Assembly: GCA_023375785.1 (NCBI GenBank)
Contig: SZWC01023224.1
Location: 1,631 to 35,571, forward strand
Source of the DNA: Penium margaritaceum
Taxonomy: Eukaryota; Streptophyta; Zygnematophyceae; Desmidiales; Peniaceae
Direction: 5' to 3'
Length of the DNA stretch: 33,941 nt
Every line of letters begins with the position of its first letter. Position 1 is the stretch's first letter. Positions 26,341-33,941 of this stretch are shown here, piece by piece. Under the pieces are notes generated by a model. That model was not told the origin of the DNA. It saw only the letters and a program-made list of their open reading frames with translations, and searched no databases. A program made the position numbers and the translations under genes.

Positions 26341-26940
26341 CACCACTATTGTTTTGCCAACTTCTTGAGCATCTTATCTTCGCGGAAGTGACCACCTGTA
26401 CCGGTGTCGTGACATTCCTCCAATAGCATCCATTGCATTTCCTTGTTTGGAGAAACGACGACCTGGCGAGTGAATCTCCATCGCCAATAGGGATAATCAG
26501 AGCAAAAATTGGTTTAGTCCTATCCTCTAAACTCCTCATAACCCTTCGCAAATAGCCTCGTAAGGTACGGGTCTCGTTCGATGAGTAGCGTGCTAATTTT
26601 GGTCATCAAATCTTGTCGTTGACTTTCAGAGTCTGTTGGATTTGTTTTTCAAGCTCCGTACTCGTTGTCTTAATTGAAGTTGGACTGGAGGAAATCCACC
26701 CATCAAGTTTGTCGATGACTTAGATTTTGGCTGGGTCTTGAGATATTTGAGGCCGTGATGGTTGGTGCAGATGATGCATCGCCGGAATTCTAAATGACAC
26801 CGCCATGTCTTGAATGCGTGCACGGCTACAAGCATCTCCCTTTCGTGTACTGCGTAGTTGATTTCTGTTCTGCATAGTTTTTGCAACATGTACGTAACTG
26901 GCTGTTCTCCACCGCCATTATCTTGGAGGAGAACGGCTCC
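26341..26940 (-). pseudogene. Gypsy-2 RNase H and connection to integrase
   Basis: Frame 26626-26889 reads MLQKLCRTEINYAVHEREML, VAVHAFKTWRCHLE and NHHGLKYLKTQPK, the C-terminal RNase H blocks of Ty3/gypsy. The region 26341-26620 is the weakly conserved linker to the integrase zinc domain and shows no distinct motif. Confidence 0.82.
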
Positions 26941-27960
26941 TTTGGCTCAATCAGACGCATCGGTAGCCAAGATACAGTCCAACATTAGATTTGATAATTG
27001 TAAGGCTGGCGCCAAGGTCAGAGCATTTCTTAATGACTTCATCGCTTCTTATTCGTTGTCCGCCCAATTCCACTTGGTGGTTTTCTGGGTGAGATCAGAG
27101 AAAAGCGTTGACACCAGTGTGTAACCCTTAACGAAAACATTTGCAACATTTGCATTTTCTTGCAGTTATAAAACCCAATAAATGCATGGATTTCCCAATC
27201 ATTTGTGGATGTTGGCCAATCAGCGACCGCCTCCACATTTTTCAAGTGCATGGTGATCCGTCTGTCGCCGATGATGTGGCCCAAAAACTTGATCAAACGG
27301 CAACCAAAGTCACATTTCAAGGGTTAAAAAATCTCTCTTTGCAAAATCTCGATAGCTATTTGGAGATGTCCATGGTGCTCCTCCGGGATGAGGCTGTACA
27401 CCAAGATGTCTTCAAAGTATATGACAACGATGACATCAAGATATAAGAGAAAAATGTTGTTCATCGCCGCCATAAATGTTGCGGGGACACTCGTGATTCC
27501 AAACGGGGTGACCATGAGGTCAAAGTGCCAGTATCTGGTGCACAATGTTGTCTTCTTGATGCCCTCATCACATACGCGGCTTGGATCATAGATGTTACTT
27601 AGGTCAATTTGGCTGAAAACGGGGGTCCTCGGAGTTGATGAAAAGTTCACTTGCTCGCGGGAGCAGGTACCGGTTCTTGATGGTACACTTGGCACTCCAT
27701 GCACATCCACATTTCTCCATTTTTCATTTTTGCAAAAGATTACTAGTGCTGTGTAGGGTGACGTGCAAGGTCTGATGAACAAATGACCAAGCATCTCGTT
27801 TAGCTGCTGGACGAGATGCTTGGTCCATCTCGTCCAGATTGACCAAACATCCATCTGGATGCTTGGATCGATCTGATCAAACTTAAAATTTCAATCAGCT
27901 GGTGATTGCTCATCTGATATGTCCCCTTCATCGTCGATCTGCTGCCCTGCTTTAGGTCTA
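26941..27960 (-). pseudogene. Gypsy-2 reverse transcriptase (YFED, with inverted-repeat insertion)
   Basis: In element order: TYQMSNHQLIE, then an inserted palindromic segment (about 27825-27885), QQLNEMLGHLFIRPCTSPYT, VFSQIDLSNIYD (catalytic Asp of motif A kept), KKTTLCTRYWHFDLMVTPFG, ATFMAAMNNIFLLYLD, and VVIYFEDILVYS where YLDD reads YFED. After a shift come IKFLGHIIGDRRITMHLKN and VEAVADWPTSTNDWEIHAFI. The normal form of the first junction is seen in Gypsy-1 (HELTELEKQLNEML), so the extra bases are a secondary event. Confidence 0.88.
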
Positions 27961-28369
27961 TCTCATGGTTGATGTTGCAGTGTGGTGGAAACTCTTGAGA
28001 TAGTTCGGTGATCTTGGCAAACTCTTCCAATATGGCTGTAAAATTTTCACGTGTAGAGGTTTTGGGTGTCGCTTTGGCTACTGGACTTTCTTCTGACTCT
28101 CCTGCTTCCATGTGGACTAGCCACACTTGAGCTGTGCGCTTCAGGTATTGCTTGGTCACGTCTAGAGATATTGGTAGATTCTGCTTTCTTCCCTTCATGC
28201 TGACGTATACTTCTCCCCTGCTCTTGTCGTCCTACGGTTTGTGCTGGTACAAGAAATCTGATCCATGGATGATTTTGTGGTTGCTCTCCAGGAAATTCCT
28301 CTAGACCACTACATCGTGTACATATCTAATTTGTAGCCAGAGTGGTTTGCAAAGTCGGTGGATCTGCAA
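27961..28369 (-). other. Gypsy-2 protease-RT spacer
   Basis: An open frame to 28198 (MKGRKQNLPISLDVTKQYLK and onward) covers most of this spacer, with FAKITELSQEFPPHCNINHE matching the conserved run into gypsy reverse transcriptase. The part to the right holds no clear motif. Confidence 0.6.
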
Positions 28370-28597
28370 TCATCCATAGACTATTTTTCCTTCAAACACC
28401 CCGGGTTTGGTCTGCAAACCCAGCTTCTCAACCAAGCTATTGATGACAAAACTATGAGAAGCTCCTCTATCCACTAGTGCCGGTATTATTCTGTGACTTT
28501 TACAACCCCTTGGTTCCACTCGTAGCAGCATCACCAGTTCGTCATCCTCGTACCCTTTGTCAAACTTTGGGATCTCAGGAAACCTCGTCTGCAGCAC
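28370..28597 (-). pseudogene. Gypsy-2 aspartic protease fragment (DRGASH motif)
   Basis: The frame reads IPKFDKGYEDDELVMLLRVE, then RIIPALVDRGASHSFVINSL and EKLGLQTKPGVFEGKIVYG. As in Gypsy-1 the catalytic triplet is DRG with codon AGA (minus strand of 28460-28471). The two copies differ at many other positions, so the shared change probably predates both insertions. Confidence 0.85.
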
Positions 28598-28745
28598 TGT
28601 GGGCCACTTAGATGGGCGTCCGGTCGGCCTGATTTTTTGCGACTAGACAAGAGCCTGCCTGACTACTTCTGTCCTTTTTCGTTTCCTGAGTATTTGGACT
28701 TTTTCTACAATGTTTCCCCCTTTGGGCTTGTCGTTAACAGTCTTG

Positions 28746-28787
28746 GCAGTCGCACAAGATATGGCCCGGTTTCTCACAAGTCTAGCA
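28746..28787 (-). pseudogene. Gypsy-2 gag zinc knuckle with in-frame stop
   Basis: The minus strand reads C-stop-TCEKPGHILCDC. Spacing is CX2CX4HX4C with all ligands present, but a TAG replaces the residue after the first Cys. Confidence 0.85.
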
Positions 28788-29239
28788 GAGCCGTTAACGG
28801 TGCTGCCTTCTGGTCACCAGCCGTTGGATTCCTGCATCCGGGCGTTGTAGTCAGTGTTGTTGATGCGGTCTTCTATTGCGATCATTCACGCAACGTTGTC
28901 TTGGATGCAAAAAACGGTGAGTGCTGATCAAATACCTTGTTGGAGGCCATTGTTGTAGCAGAAATACACTTTGTTGGGGGCGAGGTTACTGCCGGTGATT
29001 GTTACATGGAAACTTCAAGTGCGTTCTGACACGCTCGACTGTTAACACAGTGGAGTGTGTACCGTGCGTTGGACTTCTCGTTCAGCTTCCCAAAGTAAGC
29101 AAGTGTAGCACGAATTCAGTTTCTCCATGTTTCAGGTGTCACAAGGGAGTTGTGTCACATCGGATTTAGGTGCTTGAGCGGTGTTGCATCTGTGGTCAAC
29201 AATGATTGAGCAGTCGCATGAGTCAACGGTCCAGCTTTG
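28788..29239 (-). other. Gypsy-2 gag C-terminal linker, no motif
   Basis: A degenerate stretch between capsid and zinc knuckle. No frame longer than about 60 codons on the element strand and no recognisable domain. Confidence 0.5.
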
Positions 29240-30344
29240 CCAATCTCGCTGCCATTGGATGGCCCTTAGATAGGACCATCAACTCAAAGCCATGCCATGA
29301 AAAAATAAGGCAGTGAGGTCAGTTTTCTTATTCTTGTTGGTGACCCCAGCATCGGTGAAGTACACCTCCAAATTTGTCAGCCACATTCTGACTGTACGTA
29401 GCATGCGAACCCTCTTTGAAAGTTAAAATTTTCCATTAAGTAATCATGGGGTACATCGGGTACTCGAGGTTCAAGTTTTGACAAGCCAAAAGCCTAGAAA
29501 AATCTAATTGGCTGGAGTCCAGTTAGACTCTAGCCTGTAGAAACATCCGCGGCCGGATTCTAGGTGAAAGGAGTGCCGCGATGGAAAATCCATCACGTCA
29601 ATCCTCCTCCCCTCTAGTTGGCTGCTAGGGTCATGTTCCCATGTGGATGTTCCATGTGGAACAATAGGGCTTTAGGTTGCATGTTTGCAAAAACATCCGA
29701 TGACGACTATGTTCATTTGTAGCGTGGTTCGTCTCAGCCAAAATGGCTGAGGTGACAATTCACTCCTCCTCCTCCTTGGATGACCATTATGAGGGCCTGT
29801 ATTTTGGTTCTGCAGATAGTCGAAGAACAGATTAAGGCTGTTAGACCGTTGATCCCTTGGATTTTGCAGGCTCAAACGGTTGAGGAAGTTCTTGTCAAAT
29901 CTGGAGTTCACTTGGGAGTTTTCAACTTGAGGCTCTTGAGTCCCAAAAATTTCTGGTAGAGGTTCTCTTTGATTCGTGCTTGTCGGCCGGTGCCTCCCAT
30001 CGTACCAGGTGTTGACCCAATGGGCTGTTGCGGAGGCAAAGGTTTTACCGAGCCCAAAGGATCCGTCACCGGATTGGCCGTTGGGTTTTTTGATGCAGCA
30101 CCATTTGCTGCAAAAGTTGTCGCCACCACCTGGTTTGCCTGGCAGGCATTATTGTTTGCGTGTTGCTGATCAGCAATCGCCGGAGTCCTTGCCGGGGACT
30201 GCTGCTCGTCCCCAGTTACACTCGCTCTGTTCACCGTCGTTGTTGTAAAGTCTGCAAGCTTGTGAATGGTGGAGATACACTGAGGAGTCGTGCAAGGTTG
30301 TTGCCAAGTAGTTAATGCATTTTTTGTCTCTCCAACACTTCTGT
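29240..30344 (-). pseudogene. Gypsy-2 gag (capsid region), fragmented
   Basis: In element order, frame 29908-30357 contains VTDPLGSVKPLPPQQPIGST and GGTGRQARIKENLYQKF, matching the Gypsy-1 gag. Near 29270-29400 another frame carries VRMWLTNLEVYFTDAGV and LTALFFHGMALS-stop-WSYL, the capsid block shared with Gypsy-1. The intervening 29400-29900 is degenerate. Confidence 0.75.
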
Positions 30345-30356
30345 GCTCTGATACCA
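30345..30356 (-). other. Gypsy-2 primer-binding site (tRNA-iMet)
   Basis: The element strand reads TGGTATCAGAGC, a perfect match to the initiator tRNA-Met complement, two bases from the LTR. Confidence 0.95.
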
Positions 30357-30358
30357 AG

Positions 30359-30899
30359 TGTTATGCTGCGGGGAACATAGGTGGTTCACATGGATGATGT
30401 ATGGGAAAAACGATGATTTGGGTGTTTGGGACAAAAGGATAATTTATATCAAACAGTCAGTGTACTTCAATGACAAGTGTCAAGGGATTCCAACACACGT
30501 ATACAGTTCCGAGAGTGAGAGTGAGGCATAAGTTGGATCATCAGTGTTTGAGCCGAGCAACACGTGCGGGGTTGTGCTGTTAGTGGCTGATTTTAGAAGC
30601 TCCACGGAGAAGTCGTGGAAATTTTATAGTATCGAGGGACTTCTTTGTAAAAGTCTAGTGTCATCAAGAAGTCAACCGAACGTTATCAAAACATCAATAT
30701 GGTTCGCGACACTTATGTCGTCCTTTCTGGAAGGTGGTCAAAATTTTCAGAAACCTCTGGAACGGAATACTGGAGGTCGAGACAGTTGGCCGGAATTCCC
30801 TTGGCCAAACGGCGTAAAAATCCAGAAGTCGTCGTGTGGTGGGCCATGATAGCAATAAATGCCCACTAGAAAATTTTAGGGACTGGTGTATGTCAGGGA
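30359..30899 (-). repeat. Gypsy-2 5' LTR
   Basis: About 541 bp, starting TGTTATGCTG. The expected GTAACA right end is replaced, because at 30900 the sequence passes straight into TGTTTTAG, the start of the Gypsy-3 LTR. Confidence 0.85.
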
Positions 30900-31476
30900 T
30901 GTTTTAGTTTACACGATCAGAGTGTAGATGGTGAGAAAATGTAATCTAAAAGTCAAAAGAAGATTTCAGTTTAATGTTACACCTTCTCACCATTAAAGAC
31001 CACTTGGAAAAATTGTATGTTTAAGAGATTCTGAACCATTGAAAGGGGTCCTTGAATGACCAGTGTCAGAAATGAGGAGCACAAACATACAATAGTGGAA
31101 CAAGAATGAGGAATACTTGGGATCTTGAGCACTGAATTCAAGCAATGTGTGTGAAGCCCCGCCGTGAGAGGCTCTTTTGAGGCACAATTCAATAATCTCA
31201 ATGTGCTTCCATGTAGATGTCTTGAGATGTCGAGGAGTCAAGAGAAGACAGTCAAAGTGTTGATATGTGCTGTAATAGTTCTTTCATCCCTTCTGGAAAG
31301 TGGTCGAACGTATAAAAAATATTCTGCTACAAAACACCTCAAGCCAAGGAAATTTGCGAAAATTCTCATTACCGCCTGAAGAAAATTCAAAAAATTGCCT
31401 TGCGGTGGGGCAGAAAATTAATGACATAGATTCCTAATTACAAAATCTAGGGATTTGTTTTGTCTAAAACATAACA
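30900..31476 (-). repeat. Gypsy-3 3' LTR
   Basis: TGTTTTAG at 30900 and ACATAACA at 31476 bound a 577-base block. It shares GAGTGTAGATGGTGA with the Gypsy-1 5' LTR, and CCCTTCTGGAAAGTGGTCGA and GCGGTGGG with the Gypsy-2 LTRs. The divergence is high. Confidence 0.75.
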
Positions 31477-32500
31477 TGTTTTCGGCTCTACCAATTGACA
31501 AGGTGCTCCATAACTTAAACTTATCATTGGAGCCCAAGGATGTTTTTGACTTCTTCTGCGTGTTTCCAGAATCCTATATATCCCTATCCACTACAGTGAG
31601 TGGTGGAAAGGGTGCCTCCTTGCCAGGGAAGTGATCTACCAGGTCTAGGTGGAGTTTAAGCTAGCTCGCATGGAAAACTGGGTGGACAGCCTTGTTGCCA
31701 TGTGAACAAAGCTTGACAACGACGCTGTGTACATCTCCTTGATAGCCAACGGGTCCAACCACTTGGGTTTTAGTTTTGCGTGATCATTCAGCAGCTTGAC
31801 ATTGTTAAAACTGAGTAGGATGTGATCAACAATGTTGATTTTGGAGTCATTCCAATGCTTTTCAGTTACTCGCTTCAATGCCACTCATGCTTTCCCAATC
31901 GTCTGACGTGTCCAGTCCAAGATTTTATAAAAACATTGTTGTTGAGATTTCATGGCGATCATTTTTCATGAACTCTACAAATGATCCAGACATGCAGGTA
32001 GTATTCAATAGACTACCTTGATAGGCATTGTGCCATGTATTTGGGATAACAGAGGTGTATGCGTGCTCAATGGTCGGTACCTTGACCACGAAGATAGTGC
32101 CTTGTAAGTTGCACTACGATCAGAGTAGTTGTGTGAGAATCTGATTGGTCCACTCGGTTTGCCTGTCAATCTGAGGATGGAAGGTCGTTGATAGCTGGAT
32201 CAAGTGTCGCACAGAGTCATTAGGTCATGCCAGAACTATACATGAACCTCTCACCTTGATTGCTAGTGATGGAGGGGAAGTTGTGTACTCTGAAGACGTT
32301 GTTAAAGAACATATCCTGATGTTCCCACGGTGGTCACCATCATCATCATTAAGGTTCTGTTCACCATCTTACAGAGAAAATCCAAACACTACAAGAATTT
32401 AGGTCAGAACCTTCATTAGAACTGCTCCCGGAAAAACACTTGATTAATTCCATCAAGATGTTTTACAATGGCTCCTTTAATACAGGTACCTGTTCGGTCA
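31477..32500 (-). pseudogene. Gypsy-3 integrase remnant
   Basis: In element order: LSTTFHPQIDRQTEWTNQ (Glu region, about 32145-32200), a degenerate core, then frame 31645-31884 with INIVDHILLSFNNVKL and HAKLKPKWLDPLAIKEMYTA. In another frame, GNKAVHPVFHAS-stop-LKLH, VDHFPGK and EAPFPPLTVVDRD (about 31560-31695) follow. Where a chromodomain should follow, no matching residues are found. Confidence 0.75.
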
Positions 32501-32900
32501 AACCCAGGTTGTGGTTTTTCTAGACTTATGACGTGGACACATTGCAATTGTTTTGCTTTGTTGCTTTGTGTCTCATCGCACTATTAGCACTTTGTGAGTC
32601 TCTTGAGTGTTTTTTTTTTTACTCAAGTATCCACCTACTCTAGTGTCATACCACTCCATTGATATCCTTCCAAGTTTTTCCCTCGGTGGTACGTCAACTT
32701 GGGGAGTCAATAACCGGACCATCAGTTGGTGTTTTTATAGCTACTAAGCTATTCATAACTCCTTGCCAACACTCTCTTGAGGCACGAGTCCTGATCAATC
32801 TGCACCCCCGTTGATCTTAGCCATGAAGTCTGGTCGCTGACTTAGAGCATACTCCGAATTTTCTTAAATAACACACAATTTCATAATATGATTTAGAGTT
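32501..32900 (-). other. Gypsy-3 integrase-RNase H interval, nothing recognisable
   Basis: An AT-rich degenerate stretch with a T10 run near 32611. There is no conserved block in any frame. Confidence 0.5.
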
Positions 32901-33550
32901 CAGGAATACCTTCCGTAATGTTCATGGATGGCACAATAAGCATTTTGGGCATATTGGCCAGTGCACATAACATATGGCTGGCATTCCGAAGAGCACCACC
33001 AGCATCTGTTTCTCTTGCAACTCAAAGTCTAGCTCTGGTCCGCTTAGTTTTTGAGATTTACAAAGACATTTATTTTCCACTGCCTTTCTGTTGGAGAGGA
33101 AACACCACCGATTACAGTAATGGATGTGTCGGTGGCCATGATACATTCCACCGTTACATCTGCCAACTGTAGGGTTGGCGCAGAGGTTGAAGAGTTTCTC
33201 AAAGAGTTTAACTCTTCTTGTTTACTACCGCCCAGATTCCACTGGGCGATTTCCCGAGTGATATCAGAGAAAGGCAATGTTTGTGTGGTGTAGTTATCCA
33301 CAAACTGACCAAAAATAATTGTAAAACCCCAAAGAACTTGGATTTCTTGCACGTTTGTGAGTGTTGGCCAATTTGCAACTGTCGCGAATTCTTTTGGGTC
33401 CATCGTGATGTGTCTGTTGTCAATGACGTGGCCCAAAAATGTGATGGAATTGGGACTGGAGTTGCACTTCAAGATTTTTGTGCAGAATTTAGTTGTTTTT
33501 CAAACTTTGGGGTAAATTCAGGGGTGACCTTTGTACTCTTATAATATGCA
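32901..33550 (-). pseudogene. Gypsy-3 reverse transcriptase C-terminus and RNase H remnant
   Basis: Frame 33044-33472 reads ITFLGHVIDNRHITMDPKEF, ATVANWPTLTNVQEIQVLWG, then the RNase H start ECIMATDTSITVIGGVSS. A shifted frame, 32922-33146, adds KLSGPELDFELQEKQMLVVL. These match, in order, the Gypsy-1 blocks at 10100-10560. The palm with YxDD is absent or unrecognisable, and similarity ends near 33550. Confidence 0.82.
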
Positions 33551-33771
33551 AACATACATCAATGTTTTTTTTAAGTAGACAACACCAAATTTGTTGAAGC
33601 ACGGCCAACAGGGTTCATTCATTGTCGCAAAAAAAAAAAAAAATCAAGGAATCTGTGTGTCTGAAATGAATACTAGTGAACTTGAATTTCCCATAATCAG
33701 TAAAAGATACCATCACCTCAATGTCCTATTCTGAAACGCCAAACAAGTAATAACTACTCTGTAGGTCAATA
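33551..33771. other. Terminal A-rich stretch, nothing recognised
   Basis: A T8 run near 33565 and an A15 run at about 33630-33644 lie in otherwise unremarkable sequence. I see no gene or LTR terminus. Confidence 0.5.
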
Positions 33772-33857
33772 TGCGCGTGTGTGTGTGTGTGTGCATTCGG
33801 TGTGCATGTGCGTGTGCGTGTGCATGTGCAAATGTGTGTGCATGTGCATGTGCACTT

Positions 33858-33941
<84 letters not shown>
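33772..33941. repeat. (TG)n microsatellite with CATG variants
   Basis: TG dinucleotides with interspersed CATGTG and CGTGTG words, becoming pure (TG)n from about 33862 to 33940. It closes the window, as a similar repeat opens it. Confidence 0.95.

Larger units (their letters stand above)
24788..30899 (-). mobile_element. Gypsy-2: nearly full-length degenerate chromodomain Ty3/gypsy element
   Basis: A minus-strand element with 5' LTR (30359-30899), initiator-Met primer-binding site (30345-30356), gag, zinc knuckle, protease, reverse transcriptase, RNase H, integrase, chromodomain, polypurine tract (25093-25112) and a 3' LTR that has lost about 240 bases of its outer half. It is the most complete gypsy copy in the window. 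Stops and shifts occur in every domain, so it is inactive. Confidence 0.88.
30900..33550 (-). mobile_element. Gypsy-3: partial, highly degenerate Ty3/gypsy element
   Basis: It has a 3' LTR (30900-31476), then integrase tail, integrase core and RNase H/reverse transcriptase remnants in gypsy order on the minus strand. No protease, gag, primer-binding site or 5' LTR is seen before sequence similarity fades near 33550. It is the most decayed of the three gypsy copies, and I see no chromodomain. Confidence 0.8.

Overview
The window reads as repeat-rich, intergenic chromatin from a large eukaryotic genome, most likely of the green (streptophyte) lineage. The evidence is three primer-binding sites matching the plant initiator tRNA-Met 3' end (TGGTATCAGAGC and a one-base variant), chromodomain-bearing Ty3/gypsy elements, and a Ty1/copia element whose polypurine tract and LTR start read GGGGGAGAT|TGTTGG. 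A charophyte alga such as Chara would fit, but that is a guess. I recognise no host protein gene, rRNA, tRNA, CRISPR or bacterial operon. Nearly everything from 1756 to about 33550 is LTR retrotransposon sequence, and all of it is oriented on the minus strand.

Layout, left to right. 1-1755: simple repeats (TG microsatellite, a 10-bp and a 12-bp minisatellite), a C-rich stretch and unassigned sequence. 1756-13929: Gypsy-1, a decayed chromodomain element. Its left (3') LTR is split by Copia-A (2025-9575), a full-length Ty1/copia element flanked by a perfect 5-bp target-site duplication, TATAG. 13936-about 24787: Copia-B, of the same lineage as Copia-A. Its gag is split by Copia-C (18044-22057), a young copia element with LTRs about 99% identical (6 differences seen over about 611 comparable bases). 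About 24788-30899: Gypsy-2, nearly full length but riddled with stops and with a truncated left LTR. 30900-about 33550: Gypsy-3, which abuts Gypsy-2 directly. 33550-33941: short A-rich and TG microsatellite sequence.

Relative ages follow from nesting and LTR divergence. The gypsy elements are oldest, Copia-A and Copia-B intermediate, and Copia-C youngest. Copia-B and Copia-C both keep gag, protease and integrase but have lost reverse transcriptase and RNase H, so each would need reverse transcriptase supplied in trans. Gypsy-1 has the reverse kind of loss: its integrase core is deleted while reverse transcriptase and the chromodomain tail remain.

The most interesting signal is the Copia-C LTR. 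On the element's sense strand it carries a TATA box preceded by five perfect heat-shock-element dyads (TTCnnGAA or GAAnnTTC) within about 270 bp, plus a tRNA-like segment with pol III A- and B-box matches. That is an ONSEN-like candidate heat-responsive promoter in a young element that lacks its own reverse transcriptase. A 378-base assembly gap (21069-21446) hides the 5' end of its gag, its primer-binding site and the end of its 5' LTR.
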